Counted from the stretch's first letter, positions 50,087 to 60,735 are shown. The stretch: DNA of 64,000 nucleotides from Erwinia endophytica (GCF_009295515.1 NZ_RQVV01000016.1:1-64000); one strand, 5' to 3'. The notes: a model not told the origin generated them from the letters alone. Numbers and translations: made by a program.

Positions 50087-51913
50087 GTGTCTACGGTTGC
50101 AGTGATTGATCAGGAAGCGCTGGCGGAACAGATTTTACAGGAAACCTTCGGCTACCAGCAATTCCGCCCGGGTCAACAAACCATTATTCAGGCTTCACTG
50201 AAAGGGCGGGATTGCCTGGTGGTGATGCCGACCGGTGGAGGAAAATCACTTTGTTACCAGATCCCGGCACTGATACGGGAAGGATTAACACTGGTGGTAT
50301 CGCCGCTGATTTCGCTGATGAAAGATCAGGTGGATCAACTGCTGGCTAATGGCGTGGCGGCGGCCTGTCTTAACTCTACCCAGTCGCGGGAGGAACAGCA
50401 GAACGTACTGGCTGGCTGCCGTACTGGTCAGATTAAGCTGCTGTATATCGCCCCTGAGCGGCTGATGCTGGACAACTTTCTCGATAATCTCCTGCACTGG
50501 AATCCGACGATGCTGGCGGTGGACGAAGCCCACTGTATTTCCCAGTGGGGGCATGATTTTCGTCCCGAATACGGCGCACTTGGGCAGTTTCGTCAGCGAC
50601 TCCCTGATGTACCGGTGATGGCGCTGACCGCTACCGCCGACGAAACCACCCGTAACGACATCGTACGTTTGCTGCAGTTGGACCACCCATTAATTCAGGT
50701 GAGTAGTTTCGATCGCCCCAATATCCGCTACACGCTGATGGAGAAGTTTAAACCAACCGAGCAGTTGATCCGTTACGTGCAGGAGCAGCACGGCAAGTGT
50801 GGCATTATTTACTGTAACAGCCGGGCTAAGGTAGAAGATACCGCCGCCCGACTGCAAAGCCGGGGCCTCAGCGTTGGTGCCTATCATGCCGGAATGGATA
50901 ACACGCATCGTGCTCAGGTGCAGGAAGCCTTTCAGCGCGACGACCTGCAAATTGTGGTGGCGACAGTGGCTTTCGGTATGGGGATTAATAAACCGAACGT
51001 TCGTTTTGTGGTGCATTTCGATATCCCGCGTAATATTGAATCCTACTATCAGGAAACGGGGCGTGCCGGTCGTGACGGGCTACCCGCAGAAGCGCTGATG
51101 CTTTACGACCCGGCAGACATGGCCTGGTTACGTCGGTGCCTTGATGAAAAAGCACCCGGGCCGTTGCAGGATATTGAGCGCCATAAGCTGAATGCGATGG
51201 GGGCGTTTGCTGAGGCGCAAACCTGTCGTCGTCTGGTACTGTTGAACTATTTCGGCGAGGGGCGGCAGCAGCCCTGCGGCAACTGCGATATCTGTCTTGA
51301 TCCGCCACGTCGTTATGATGGTTTGCTGGAAGCGCAGAAAGCACTGTCGAGTATCTATCGTGTTGGACAACGTTTTGGCATGGGCTATATTGTTGAAATC
51401 CTGCGAGGAGCCAACAATCAACGCATCCGCGATATGCAGCATGATAAGTTGCCAGTTTACGGTATTGGCCGTGAGCAGAGCCATGAGCACTGGATAAGCG
51501 TACTACGTCAACTGATTCATTTGGGGTTGGTGACGCAAAATATTGCCATGCATTCCGCCTTACAACTGACGGAAGCTGCACGTCCGGTTTTACGTGGGGA
51601 AGTACCGTTGATGCTGGCCGTGCCGCGTCTGGTCAGTATCAAACCACGCGGTAATACTCAAAAATCCTTTGGTGGTAGTTATGACCGTAAGCTGTTTGCC
51701 AAGTTGCGTAAACTGCGTAAGGCGATTGCCGATGAAGAAAACATCCCGCCTTATGTGGTATTCAATGATGCAACGTTGATTGAAATGACTGAGCAGCTGC
51801 CGTTGACTGCCGCCGAAATGCTGAATATCAATGGTGTCGGTCAGCGTAAGCTGGAGCGCTTTGGCAAACCCTTTATGGTGATGATCCGCGAGCACGTTGA
51901 CGGTGAAATCTAG
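50087..51913 (+). CDS. recQ: RecQ DNA helicase
   Basis: This 608-residue SF2 3'-5' helicase has Walker A TGGGKS (49-54), DEAH in [19 protein letters not shown], a Zn-binding set ([12 protein letters not shown]...CGNCDIC), winged helix and C-terminal HRDC domain. The start chosen is GTG at 50087, preceded by GGGGA at proper distance and giving nearly the E. coli length (609). Another GTG at 50054 lies inside the preceding hairpin. Confidence 0.95.
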   Translation: MSTVAVIDQEALAEQILQETFGYQQFRPGQQTIIQASLKGRDCLVVMPTGGGKSLCYQIPALIREGLTLVVSPLISLMKDQVDQLLANGVAAACLNSTQSREEQQNVLAGCRTGQIKLLYIAPERLMLDNFLDNLLHWNPTMLAVDEAHCISQWGHDFRPEYGALGQFRQRLPDVPVMALTATADETTRNDIVRLLQLDHPLIQVSSFDRPNIRYTLMEKFKPTEQLIRYVQEQHGKCGIIYCNSRAKVEDTAARLQSRGLSVGAYHAGMDNTHRAQVQEAFQRDDLQIVVATVAFGMGINKPNVRFVVHFDIPRNIESYYQETGRAGRDGLPAEALMLYDPADMAWLRRCLDEKAPGPLQDIERHKLNAMGAFAEAQTCRRLVLLNYFGEGRQQPCGNCDICLDPPRRYDGLLEAQKALSSIYRVGQRFGMGYIVEILRGANNQRIRDMQHDKLPVYGIGREQSHEHWISVLRQLIHLGLVTQNIAMHSALQLTEAARPVLRGEVPLMLAVPRLVSIKPRGNTQKSFGGSYDRKLFAKLRKLRKAIADEENIPPYVVFNDATLIEMTEQLPLTAAEMLNINGVGQRKLERFGKPFMVMIREHVDGEI

Positions 51914-51940
51914 TGATTATCTTTGTTTAAGGAAGCGCAA

Positions 51941-52570
51941 ATGCTGATGTTGTTTCTGACGGTTGCCCTGGTGCATCTCGTCGCACTGATGAGCCCAGGT
52001 CCGGATTTTTTCTTTGTGTCGCAAACAGCAGCAAGTCGCTCGCGTAAAGCAGCCATGCTCGGTGTGTTGGGCATTACCATAGGGATTGCCATTTGGGCGA
52101 GCGTGGCGCTGCTGGGGCTGAATATGATCTTGCAAAAGATGGCGTGGCTGCATCAAATCATTATGACCGCTGGTGGTTTATATCTGTTGTGGATGGGCTG
52201 GCAGATGCTGTGCTCTGCTCGTCAGCAGCATCAGGCGCCGGCGGCGACTCAGCAAGAGAATACGGTAGCGCCGCCATCTGATAGCCGCAGTTTTTTGCGC
52301 GGTCTGCTGACCAATCTGGCGAATCCGAAAGCAGTTGTTTACTTCGGTAGTGTGTTTTCATTGTTTGTGGGTAATGATGTTGACGCGGGTGAACGCTGGG
52401 GATTGTTTCTGCTGATTATCGTTGAGACCTTTGTATGGTTCACCCTGGTTGCCAGTATTTTTGCCCTGCCAGCGATGCGCAGGGGCTATCAACGAGCAGC
52501 GAAGTGGATTGATAGTTTTGCGGGGATCCTGTTTGCAGGATTTGGTATTCATTTGATCCTGTCGCGCTAA
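51941..52570 (+). CDS. rhtC: RhtC, threonine exporter
   Basis: This 209-residue LysE/RhtB-family exporter has six predicted membrane helices and the family motif ALMSPGPDFFFVSQ near the N-terminus. E. coli RhtC exports threonine. Start at 51941 with AAGGAAGCG before it; an ATG six codons upstream has no site. Confidence 0.94.
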   Translation: MLMLFLTVALVHLVALMSPGPDFFFVSQTAASRSRKAAMLGVLGITIGIAIWASVALLGLNMILQKMAWLHQIIMTAGGLYLLWMGWQMLCSARQQHQAPAATQQENTVAPPSDSRSFLRGLLTNLANPKAVVYFGSVFSLFVGNDVDAGERWGLFLLIIVETFVWFTLVASIFALPAMRRGYQRAAKWIDSFAGILFAGFGIHLILSR

Positions 52571-52704
52571 ACGTGTTGCTGACCGGATTCAGATGCAGTG
52601 TCGCTTATTATCAACCTGCACAAAGTCTGCGGTGATTGCCCGGCTGGTATCCGTTACGGCACCAGCTTTGGCGGTTGTTTTATCTGTGGTTTTTCACGGT
52701 GTTA

Positions 52705-53328
52705 TCAGGCAATGCGCCGGGCAGAGGCCAGTAGCGCGCCAACGGCCATAAACATCCCGCCAAAGATTCGGTTCAGCAGTGTCATTTGTTTTGGCCCTTT
52801 GATCCAGCCTGCGATATGCGTGGCCAGCGTGGCATAGCCAGTCATCACCAGAATATCGACCACCACAGTGGTGGTTCCCAGTACCAGATACTGCACCGCT
52901 TGTGGTTGATGTGGAATAATGAACTGCGGGAACAGCGCCGCCAGGAAGACGATACTCTTCGGGTTGGTCAGGTTAACCAGTACAGCGCGCTTGAACAGTC
53001 GGCGTCGCGGCATGGCTTTCGCCACGGTCTGCAGATCGAGACCCCCACGGGATCGCCACTGTTGGATCCCTAACCAGACCAGATAAGCCGCCCCTGCCCA
53101 TTTCAGTATTTCGAAGGCCATCAGGGATTGTGAGAATAATGCGCCAAGACCAATACCAACCAGCACAATGTGTGCGGCCAGACCGACTTGTAAACCAGAA
53201 ATAGACGCAATCGCGCCACGATAACCATGGCTGATACCGGTACTCATGGTGTTGATAGCACCCGAACCGGGTGAAAGACTCAATATACTGGTGGTCAAAA
53301 GATAGGTTAGCCACCATTCGATGGTCAT
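52705..53328 (-). CDS. rhtB: RhtB, homoserine/homoserine lactone exporter
   Basis: This 207-residue LysE-family exporter has the motif [13 protein letters not shown] and six membrane helices. E. coli RhtB exports homoserine and its lactone. Start at 53328 ([11 protein letters not shown]) has GGAG before it. It is convergent with rhtC and divergent from pldB, as in E. coli. Confidence 0.94.
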   Translation of the reverse strand: MTIEWWLTYLLTTSILSLSPGSGAINTMSTGISHGYRGAIASISGLQVGLAAHIVLVGIGLGALFSQSLMAFEILKWAGAAYLVWLGIQQWRSRGGLDLQTVAKAMPRRRLFKRAVLVNLTNPKSIVFLAALFPQFIIPHQPQAVQYLVLGTTTVVVDILVMTGYATLATHIAGWIKGPKQMTLLNRIFGGMFMAVGALLASARRIA

Positions 53329-53441
53329 GGGTAATGCTCCCTGAACGTGCAGAAGTGTGACACAATACGACATTGTTGTTGGTTGTGCTACGGATAGCTG
53401 CGAGCCAGTTCAGGTGACGAAAGCCAGAGAGATGAAAGCCG

Positions 53442-54434
53442 ATGGAGAAGCAGAATAACGACTGGGTAACGCGTGAAAAATCGTTCGCCGCATTTGTTAC
53501 GGGGCCGCTGCTGGATTTCTGGCATAGCCGGAAAGAAGGGGAGTTTACCGGCGTCGATAATGTCATTATTCGCTATGTTCGTTTCGTCTCCCCGCAACAT
53601 GACAAGGTTATCCTGATTTGCCCGGGCCGCATTGAAAGTTATATGAAATACCCGGAACTGGCCTATGACCTGTTTCATTGCGGCTATGATGTGGTGATTA
53701 TCGATCACCGGGGCCAGGGGCGATCCGGGCGGCTGTTGCAGGATTCTCACCGGGGTCATGTTGAGGATTTCTCGCATTACGTTGATGATCTGGAAACGTT
53801 GTATCTGAAAGAGATCCGTAACCGCCATTATCGCCGTCGCTATGCGTTGGCCCACTCAATGGGCGGCGCGATCATAACGCTGATGATTGGCAGACAGCCG
53901 AAGGCCTTTGATGCTGTGGTGCTGGCTTCGCCGATGTTTGGTATTTTTCTGCCCATGCCGAAGTGGATGGCTAACCGAATCCTCGACTGGGCGGAAAAGC
54001 GGCCCACCTTTCGCGATGGCTATGCGCCGGGTACCGGAAAATGGCGGCCCAGGCCATTTGCTCTCAACCAACTGACCCACAGTGACGAGCGTTACCGGCA
54101 TAACCTGCGTTTTTACGTGGACGACCCACAACTGCGGGTTGGGGGACCCACCTATCATTGGGTGCGGGAAGGGCTGCAGGCGGGGCAAAGTATTCTTAAT
54201 AAGGCGAAAGAAATTTCCACACCGCTGCTGCTGCTGCAGGCCAGTGATGACAGGGTGGTGGATAACCGGGCTCAGGATTTATTCTGTCAGGCCATGGTTG
54301 CCGCAGGGCAGCCCTGTGAAGGGGGAAAACCGCAGGTTATTGTCGGCGCGCGCCATGAGATCTTGTTTGAAAAAGACAGTATGCGTGCTGAAGCGTTGGA
54401 GGCCATTGTAGCGTTTTTTTCCCGACATTCCTGA
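53442..54434 (+). CDS. pldB: Lysophospholipase L2
   Basis: This 330-residue alpha/beta hydrolase has the nucleophile elbow AHSMGG (about residue 140), the oxyanion region HRGQGRSGR, an Asp in ASDDRVV and a His in GARHEI. It hydrolyses lysophospholipids at the inner membrane. No signal peptide. Confidence 0.94.
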   Translation: MEKQNNDWVTREKSFAAFVTGPLLDFWHSRKEGEFTGVDNVIIRYVRFVSPQHDKVILICPGRIESYMKYPELAYDLFHCGYDVVIIDHRGQGRSGRLLQDSHRGHVEDFSHYVDDLETLYLKEIRNRHYRRRYALAHSMGGAIITLMIGRQPKAFDAVVLASPMFGIFLPMPKWMANRILDWAEKRPTFRDGYAPGTGKWRPRPFALNQLTHSDERYRHNLRFYVDDPQLRVGGPTYHWVREGLQAGQSILNKAKEISTPLLLLQASDDRVVDNRAQDLFCQAMVAAGQPCEGGKPQVIVGARHEILFEKDSMRAEALEAIVAFFSRHS

Positions 54435-54504
54435 TGTTACGGCTCAGATGGGCTTTTGGGCGGGGAACGCGAGGTTTCCTGATAACAAATTAACCAGAGG
54501 TTTT

Positions 54505-55305
54505 ATGTACCCTATCGTTGCTTCTGATCTTGATGGCACGTTGTTGTCTCCGGATCACCGTTTATCTCCTTTTGCCCGTGAAACGTTGCAATTGTTAACC
54601 GGGAAAGGGGTGAATTTCATCTTTGCCACGGGGCGTCATTATATCGATGTCGCGCAGATGCGTGACAGTCTGGGTATTGATGCTTTTATGATAACCTCGA
54701 ATGGTGCGCGCGTGCACAATACCGCTGGAGAGCTGATCTTTAGCCATAACCTGGATGAAAGCATTGCCCGTGAGTTGTTTGCCATCCATTACAGTCATCC
54801 GGATATCTACACCAATATCTACCGTGATGAAGAGTGGTTCCTGAACCGCCATCGTCCTGGCGAGATGGATTTTTTTCAAGAATCCAATTTCAATTATCAG
54901 GTCTACAAGCCGGATTCACTGCCGACAGACGGTATCAGTAAGGTATTTTTCACCAGTGCTGAACCGAATAAATTGATCCCGCTGGAAGAGGCGCTGATCG
55001 ACCGCTGGGGTGATAAAATTAATGTCAGTTTCTCGCTGCCGACTTGTCTTGAAGTGATGGCGGGAGGGGTATCTAAAGGTCACGCGCTGGATGCCGTGTC
55101 GCAGATACTCGGTCATTCTCTGCGGGATTGCATTGCCTTCGGCGATGGTATGAATGATAAAGAGATGCTGAGTATGGCCGGTAAAGGCTGTATTATGAGC
55201 AATGCTCATCAGCGGCTGAAGGATCTGCTGCCGATGCTGGACGTGATTGGCAGCAACGCAGACAATGCGGTACCACACTATCTGCGTAAGTTGTATCACG
55301 TTTGA
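54505..55305 (+). CDS. yigL: YigL, HAD sugar phosphatase
   Basis: This 266-residue Cof-type HAD phosphatase has SDLDGTLLSP (Asp8, Asp10), a C2B cap and GDGMNDKEML. E. coli YigL acts on PLP and sugar phosphates; during glucose-phosphate stress the small RNA SgrS activates it within the pldB-yigL message. Start at 54505 has AGAGG before it and matches E. coli YigL in length. Confidence 0.95.
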   Translation: MYPIVASDLDGTLLSPDHRLSPFARETLQLLTGKGVNFIFATGRHYIDVAQMRDSLGIDAFMITSNGARVHNTAGELIFSHNLDESIARELFAIHYSHPDIYTNIYRDEEWFLNRHRPGEMDFFQESNFNYQVYKPDSLPTDGISKVFFTSAEPNKLIPLEEALIDRWGDKINVSFSLPTCLEVMAGGVSKGHALDAVSQILGHSLRDCIAFGDGMNDKEMLSMAGKGCIMSNAHQRLKDLLPMLDVIGSNADNAVPHYLRKLYHV

Positions 55306-55314
55306 CCGGCGGTA

Positions 55315-55337
55315 TCCGCCCCGAGTTCAGGGGCGGA
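55315..55337 (+). other. GC-rich hairpin between yigL and glpQ
   Basis: TCCGCCCC-N7-GGGGCGGA, a perfect 8-base stem between two convergent genes. No T tract in either direction, so full terminator function is not assured. Confidence 0.55.
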
Positions 55338-55343
55338 AGTTGC

Positions 55344-56393
55344 TCAGCGCTGCAGGAAACGTACGGCTTTGTCCGGGAAATCAGTAAATAATCCATCGAC
55401 GTCAGCCTGGTGATACAGCACGTCATAGAGCTGATCAACATGATCAACCCAGTCAGGCAGTTGGTCAGCGCGCACGGTGTAAGGGTGGACGACCAGGCTG
55501 TTCTGATGCGCTTCCTGCACCATGTTCGTCAGGCTGATATGGCCCTTAGTCGACCCTTCAGCCACCAGCATATGGTAGTCAGGCCCGATCCCGTCGACGT
55601 AGTGCGCGAGGGTTTTCATCGCGCCGGGTTTAAACATCCAGTCATAGCTGTAGTTCACCCACTTGCCGTCTTGCAGTTCCTGAGTTTCATTCCATTTGGT
55701 CTCGGCAATCAGTTGCACCATTTTCAGGTTCATGCCACGTTGTGGCTCCAGCGTTGTTTTAATCCGCTTCACCTCGTTGTAGTCGAAGCATTGCAGATAC
55801 ACATTATCGCTTTTACTGGTGTAGCCATATTGTTTCAGCACATCGAGCACTTTTGCTGAGATATCCTTCCCTTCCCGGCGATGGAACCACGGAGCTTTAA
55901 TCTCAGTATAAATACCGATGTTTTTACCGGTGGAGTGATTCAGCCCTTGAATAAACTCGATCTCTTCAGCAAAAGTATGAACGCGAAAATCAGCTTTTCC
56001 CATTGGGAAGCGCCCAGGGAATGTTTGCACCTTCTGACCGTTTTTGATGCTAAAACCTTCAGTGAATTTCAAACTCTTGATCTCGGCAAGAGTAAAATCG
56101 ATGGCGTAATAGCGACCATCTTTGCGTGCCCGATCGGGATAACGTTCGGCCACGTTGGTCACACGATCAAGATAGTGGTCATGTAACACCACTAACTGGT
56201 CGTCTTTAGTCATGACCAGATCCTGCTCAAGAAAATCCGCGCCCTGAGCATAGGCCATCGCTTTTGCCGACAGGGTATGCTCTGGCAGGTAGCCGCTGGC
56301 ACCACGGTGAGCAATCACGATCTTTTCTTTTCCCGCCGCAATTGCGCACAGCGAAGAAACCATCATCAGGCCGGCTATCATCGTTTTAAACAT
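55344..56393 (-). CDS. glpQ: Periplasmic glycerophosphodiester phosphodiesterase
   Basis: This 349-residue periplasmic enzyme releases glycerol-3-phosphate from deacylated phospholipids. It has a signal peptide (1 to about 20, ending AIAA), the catalytic HRGASGYLPEHT, and metal ligands in EQDLVMTKD and LHDHYLDR. The start at 56393 was chosen because GGAGAAAACA precedes it; another ATG at 56405 overlaps the glpT stop and has no binding site at useful distance. It is the second gene of glpTQ. Confidence 0.93.
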   Translation of the reverse strand: MFKTMIAGLMMVSSLCAIAAGKEKIVIAHRGASGYLPEHTLSAKAMAYAQGADFLEQDLVMTKDDQLVVLHDHYLDRVTNVAERYPDRARKDGRYYAIDFTLAEIKSLKFTEGFSIKNGQKVQTFPGRFPMGKADFRVHTFAEEIEFIQGLNHSTGKNIGIYTEIKAPWFHRREGKDISAKVLDVLKQYGYTSKSDNVYLQCFDYNEVKRIKTTLEPQRGMNLKMVQLIAETKWNETQELQDGKWVNYSYDWMFKPGAMKTLAHYVDGIGPDYHMLVAEGSTKGHISLTNMVQEAHQNSLVVHPYTVRADQLPDWVDHVDQLYDVLYHQADVDGLFTDFPDKAVRFLQR

Positions 56394-56425
56394 TGTTTTC
56401 TCCATTAAACATTGTATTTCTCCAT
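56386..56425 (-). repeat. Tandem near-duplicate at the glpT-glpQ joint
   Basis: A 20-base unit (56386-56405) and a 21-base unit (56405-56425) are adjacent and differ only by one inserted base. Both read ATGGAGAAA..ACAATGTTTAA in the gene direction. The first (upstream) copy is the last codons of glpT; the second carries the binding site and start of glpQ. Confidence 0.9.
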
Positions 56426-57760
56426 TAACTGCTGCTTGTGTTTGTTTTCGCTGATCATGGTCAGGATGAGCAGAAGAACGGCCAGAACGCCGCCACCGAT
56501 CATGATGATGAAGCCGCCGTTCCAGCCGAAGTAGTCGACGGTGTAGCCGACGATTGCGCTGGCAGCGACGGAACCGCCGAGATAACCAAATAAACCGGTA
56601 AAGCCAGCTGCCGTCCCTGCGGCTTTTTTCGGCGCCAGTTCCAGAGCATGTAACCCGATCAACATCACTGGCCCATAAATCAGAAAGCCAATGATGACCA
56701 TGCAGGCCATATCCACATTGGGATTACCGGCTGGGTTTAGCCAGTAAATCACCGTTGTTATGGTTACCAACACCATAAAGAACACCCCGGTAGCCCCTCG
56801 ATTACCACGAAAGACGGTATCGGACATCCAGCCACACAGCAACGTGCCAGGAATACCCGCGTATTCATACAGAAAATAGGCCCAGGAAGACTTATCCAGC
56901 GTGAAATGTTTCACCTCTTTCAGATAGGTCGGTGACCAGTCAAGGATGCCGTAGCGCAGCAGATAAATAAAAACGTTGGCCAGCGCGATATACCACAGCA
57001 GTTTGTTCGGCAGGATGTACTGCCTGAAGATCTGTTTTGCAGACAACTCTTGCTCATGGTTCGCGTCATAGTCCGGCGGGTAATCATTTTTGTATTCTTC
57101 AATCGGTGGCAGGCCGCAGGATTGTGGCGTATCACGCATCAGGGCAAAGGCAAAGACCGCCACCACAATAGCGCCGAACGCGGGCATATACAGTGCCGCT
57201 TTCCAGTCGTTAAACCAGGCCATTCCCAGCAGAAATAGTAAAGGTGGAATGCCGCCGCCCACGTTATGCGCACAGTTCCACAGCGAAACCACCCTGCCGC
57301 GTTCTTTTTGCGACCACCAGTGAACCATGGTTCGGCCGCAGGGTGGCCAGCCCATGCCCTGGAACCAGCCACACAACAATAACAGCATAAACATCACCAT
57401 AATGCTGGAAGTTGCCCAGGGAACAAATCCCATCAATAGCATTACCGTTGCTGCGAGGATCAGGCCCGCGGGCAGAAAAAAACGGGGATTAGAGCGATCT
57501 GAGACGGCGCCCATCACGAATTTTGAAAAACCATAAGCGATGGAGATCCCTGACAAAGCAAATCCCAGATCGCCGCGTGAGAATCCCTGCTCGACCAGAT
57601 AGGGCATCGCCAGCGCAAAATTTTTGCGCACCAGATAGTAAGCGGCATAACCGAAGAATATTCCCAGAAAGATTTGCCAGCGCAGTTTGCGGTAAAGGGG
57701 ATCGGTTTTTCCGGCATCAACCAGTGGTTGATGGGGGGCTGGTTTAAAAATATGTAACAT
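56405..57760 (-). CDS. glpT: Glycerol-3-phosphate:phosphate antiporter
   Basis: This 451-residue MFS antiporter brings in glycerol-3-phosphate (and fosfomycin) for phosphate. It has twelve membrane helices, [20 protein letters not shown] in helix 1 with the substrate-binding Arg, and [20 protein letters not shown] in helix 7 with the second. Start at 57760 ([11 protein letters not shown]) has GGAGGCCACA before it. In E. coli glpTQ lies beside glpABC; here the pair sits between yigL and bioP. Confidence 0.96.
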   Translation of the reverse strand: MLHIFKPAPHQPLVDAGKTDPLYRKLRWQIFLGIFFGYAAYYLVRKNFALAMPYLVEQGFSRGDLGFALSGISIAYGFSKFVMGAVSDRSNPRFFLPAGLILAATVMLLMGFVPWATSSIMVMFMLLLLCGWFQGMGWPPCGRTMVHWWSQKERGRVVSLWNCAHNVGGGIPPLLFLLGMAWFNDWKAALYMPAFGAIVVAVFAFALMRDTPQSCGLPPIEEYKNDYPPDYDANHEQELSAKQIFRQYILPNKLLWYIALANVFIYLLRYGILDWSPTYLKEVKHFTLDKSSWAYFLYEYAGIPGTLLCGWMSDTVFRGNRGATGVFFMVLVTITTVIYWLNPAGNPNVDMACMVIIGFLIYGPVMLIGLHALELAPKKAAGTAAGFTGLFGYLGGSVAASAIVGYTVDYFGWNGGFIIMIGGGVLAVLLLILTMISENKHKQQLMEKYNV

Positions 57761-58067
57761 TGTGGCCTCCAATGGCGCAGTTTATTCACGCCGGTTGGCG
57801 TGTTGTGGCAACTGCACAAGCCCTTTTGGGCTGAGCGACAGGTTCCTTGTAGCGTGCGAATGATAAGGGGAAACGGGTTAGCGGAGTGTGAAGGGGAACG
57901 CAAAATGTTACATTTTATGACATAGCTGCTCGATTCTGCGCCCGTATTTATTGTGCCCTTTGTCCCTGGTGGTGGATGTTTATAAGGCAGATGTCAACCA
58001 GATAATTTCCTGCAAGTTACGGGTTTTCGCTACACTAGCCGTTCTTTTCACTGCAGAGTGTTCCATT
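57761..58067. promoter_or_regulatory. glpT-bioP divergent control region
   Basis: This 307-base stretch has no gene. It must hold both promoters, but I find no convincing GlpR or CRP operator. An 11-base palindrome AATGT-T-ACATT lies at 57904-57914. A possible bioP -10 box TACACT is near 58031-58036 without a clear -35. Confidence 0.4.
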
Positions 58068-58919
58068 GTGACGTTACTTATTGTCACCACAATTTTGTGG
58101 GCATTTTCATTCAGCCTGATAGGCGAATATTTAGCGGGGCAGGTAGATAGCGGGTTCTCGGTGTTGATCCGTCTGTTGCTGGCTGCCGTTGTCTTTCTGC
58201 CGTTCTTGCGCTGGCGTGGCTACCGGGTTTCAACGTTGATGCTGTATATGGCGGTGGGGGCCTTACAACTGGGAATTATGTATCTCATCAGTTTCCAGGC
58301 CTATCTCTACCTCAGCGTGCCGGAGTTGTTGCTGTTTACCGTGATGACACCGCTGTATGTCACGCTGATTTATGATGTACTGGCGGGGCGCGGCATTCGT
58401 TGCGGTTATGCATTTAGCGCGCTGCTGGCAGTGGCAGGCGCCGCGATTATTCGTTATGACAAGGTCAGTGACCACTTTTGGTTTGGCCTGTTGTTAGTGC
58501 AACTGGCCAATATCTGCTTTGCGGTAGGAATGGTGGGTTATAAACGCCTGCAGGAAACACGTCCGATGCCACAGCACACCGCCTTTTCCTGGTTTTATAT
58601 CGGTGCTGCCAGCGTAGCGATTATTGCCTGGTTCCTGTGGGGGAATCCGCATAAATTGCCTACAACGGCTTTCCAGTGGGGGATTTTAATTTGGTTGGGC
58701 GTGGGCGCTTCCGGTTTGGGCTATTTTATGTGGAATTACGGTGCGACCCAGGTGGATGCGGGTACGTTAGGGATAATGAATAATATGCATGTGCCTGCCG
58801 GGTTGTTGGTGAATTTGGCTATTTGGCAGCAACAACCCCACTGGCCAGGTTTTATAATGGGTTCCGTCGTGATTTTTACCTCTCTATGGATTCATCGGCG
58901 TTGGATACTAAAGCAGTAA
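58068..58919 (+). CDS. bioP: BioP (YigM), biotin transporter
   Basis: This 283-residue EamA-family carrier has ten membrane helices and high identity to E. coli YigM/BioP, especially NYGATQVDAGTLGIMNNMHV. YigM is the high-affinity biotin importer of E. coli. The start was set at GTG 58068 (MTLLIVTTILWAFSFSL), which aligns with the E. coli N-terminus; the open frame extends further upstream. It precedes yehS rather than metR directly. Confidence 0.92.
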   Translation: MTLLIVTTILWAFSFSLIGEYLAGQVDSGFSVLIRLLLAAVVFLPFLRWRGYRVSTLMLYMAVGALQLGIMYLISFQAYLYLSVPELLLFTVMTPLYVTLIYDVLAGRGIRCGYAFSALLAVAGAAIIRYDKVSDHFWFGLLLVQLANICFAVGMVGYKRLQETRPMPQHTAFSWFYIGAASVAIIAWFLWGNPHKLPTTAFQWGILIWLGVGASGLGYFMWNYGATQVDAGTLGIMNNMHVPAGLLVNLAIWQQQPHWPGFIMGSVVIFTSLWIHRRWILKQ

Positions 58920-58937
58920 AGAAAAATAATTAGAGAA

Positions 58938-58972
58938 AATATCGGGAAAGGCAACGTTTCCCGATATTCATT
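58938..58972 (+). terminator. Terminator after bioP
   Basis: AATATCGGGAAA and TTTCCCGATATT form a perfect 12-base stem with a 7-base loop, followed by CATTTTA. Confidence 0.8.
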
Positions 58973-59148
58973 TTACTAAAAGAGATTAACTGGTCAGTGA
59001 AACTATCTTATCAGTCCAGACAGTAATGACTGCTTCAATCGCACGACCTTTCAGATTCACCAAAAACGGTAGAAAAAGAAGACATCGCACTATAAAGTTA
59101 ACTACATGTTATTTATTCTAAAAATAGAATAACGGACAGTCCTGAAAC

Positions 59149-59628
59149 TCAGGCAGGTTTGGTGGTGGAAGGGCGTATCCTGATTGTCAGACCTTTCAGA
59201 AAATTGCGTAATATCTGATCGCCGCATTCACGATAATTTTTATGACCCGGTTTGCGGAAAATCGCACCAATTTCAGACTGACCTACCGCAAAATCCGCCA
59301 ACTTGAGGATCTCAATAATATCAGTAGTTTTCAGATCGAATGCGACACGCAGTTTCTTCATGATGATGTTATTGGTCATCTTGCGTTCAATCGATGGCTC
59401 TGGTGCTTCTTTACTTTTACCTCGTCGATGGAAAATCAGACCATTGAGGAAATAGCCCATAATGACATCCGGGCAGGCACGGAAGCTGGCCTCTTCGTCT
59501 TTTTTCAGAAAACTTTGCATCTCTTCTTCGGTAACGATGCTCTCTGCCAGGGCCAGAATACTGACCATCTGGGCATCGTTCAGGTTCAACATATAGCGCA
59601 AGCTGCGCAGGACGTCGTTATTAGTCAT
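59149..59628 (-). CDS. yehS: YehS-like DUF1456 protein
   Basis: This 159-residue protein contains two DUF1456 repeats, each with the pattern LRxLRYMLNLNDAQ / LRVAFDLKTTDI followed by an RACPDV..FLNGLIF / RECGDQILRNFLKGL helix. It resembles E. coli YehS, of unknown function, which is encoded elsewhere in that genome. Start at 59628 (MTNNDVLRSLRYM) matches the family; upstream ATG is less likely. It lies between bioP and metR, co-directional with metR. Confidence 0.88.
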   Translation of the reverse strand: MTNNDVLRSLRYMLNLNDAQMVSILALAESIVTEEEMQSFLKKDEEASFRACPDVIMGYFLNGLIFHRRGKSKEAPEPSIERKMTNNIIMKKLRVAFDLKTTDIIEILKLADFAVGQSEIGAIFRKPGHKNYRECGDQILRNFLKGLTIRIRPSTTKPA

Positions 59629-59723
59629 AAAACTCTCATCTGGGAACAAAGGGTATTGGGCGCATTATAGAGACAAATGACGGTCGAAACAGGAAAACTG
59701 CCAGCGAGATCCTGGCAGTCAAC

Positions 59724-60671
59724 TCAGCGTGGTAGAAAATCAGACGGTGGAAAGTCTGGCGCAGCAGCGTTTCTGGCATCTTTGACCCGTGGCAGGTGCT
59801 CACAGGCATGCTGGCGGGTTGAGTGGATAAATGCCTCCACCACGGGTTGCCGTTGTTCTCCGTCGCGCACCGCTGCATATAAACGGCTCCACAAACCGCT
59901 GCCCAGTTTTTTTGTCATCACCAGTCCCTGGTGCTCAAAACTGTCTACCACCCAGTGCGGCAACGCGGCAATGCCCATGCCGGCAGACACCATCTGGATC
60001 AGCAGTAGCGTGTTATCGACGCTTTTCAATGCAGGGCTGACGCCAGCGGGTTGCAGGAAATGCCGCCAGATATCCAGACGCTGACGTTGTACCGGATAAA
60101 TCATCAATACCTCGTTAGCCAGATCATCTGGTGAAATGTGTTCCACCAATGCCAGAGGATGGTCCGGTGCCAGCACCAGGCGCACCTCGAAATCAAACAT
60201 CGGCGAATAGAATAGCCCGCTGCGCGGCAAAATATCCGAGGTTAGCACCACGTCCAGTTCGCCTTGTTGCAGCGCAGGCTGTGGGTCAAAGGTCACGCCG
60301 GATTTAAAATCGATCACGACCTGTGGCCAGCTCTGGCGGAAGTCGCTCAGCGCCGGGGTCAACCACTGAATACAACTGTGGCACTCTATGGCGATGCGCA
60401 GCGTGGTCTGATGGGGTTCGTGGCAGGCTTGCAAGGCATGCTGGATTTGCGGTAGTACCTGCTCGGCGAGTTGCAGCAGGATTTCACCCTGCGGTGTAAA
60501 GCGTAGCGGCTGACTTTTACGCACGAATAAACGGAAGCCCAGACGCTGCTCCAGGTCGCTAAACTGATGAGATAACGCCGACTGCGTCTGATGAAGCTGG
60601 GCCGCAGCGGCGGCCAGCGACCCAGTATTTCGCAGCGCCTGCAGCGTTCGCAGGTGTTTGAGTTCGATCAT
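59724..60671 (-). CDS. metR: MetR, LysR-type regulator of methionine genes
   Basis: This 315-residue LysR regulator has an N-terminal helix-turn-helix ([15 protein letters not shown], about 27-41) and an effector domain that binds homocysteine. It activates divergent metE and other met genes. The intergenic region of 135 bases carries MetJ boxes. Confidence 0.95.
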   Translation of the reverse strand: MIELKHLRTLQALRNTGSLAAAAAQLHQTQSALSHQFSDLEQRLGFRLFVRKSQPLRFTPQGEILLQLAEQVLPQIQHALQACHEPHQTTLRIAIECHSCIQWLTPALSDFRQSWPQVVIDFKSGVTFDPQPALQQGELDVVLTSDILPRSGLFYSPMFDFEVRLVLAPDHPLALVEHISPDDLANEVLMIYPVQRQRLDIWRHFLQPAGVSPALKSVDNTLLLIQMVSAGMGIAALPHWVVDSFEHQGLVMTKKLGSGLWSRLYAAVRDGEQRQPVVEAFIHSTRQHACEHLPRVKDARNAAAPDFPPSDFLPR

Positions 60672-60735
60672 GAGAGTCCTTCACATCGACAATGAACAAT
60701 TTGCGCTTGTGGTTACTACAGTACCTGCGGATTAT

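Noticed and set aside
57810-57830. Possible CRP site near glpT (TGTGG ... GCACA)
   Set aside because: The half-sites are separated by five bases, not six, so the spacing does not fit CRP.
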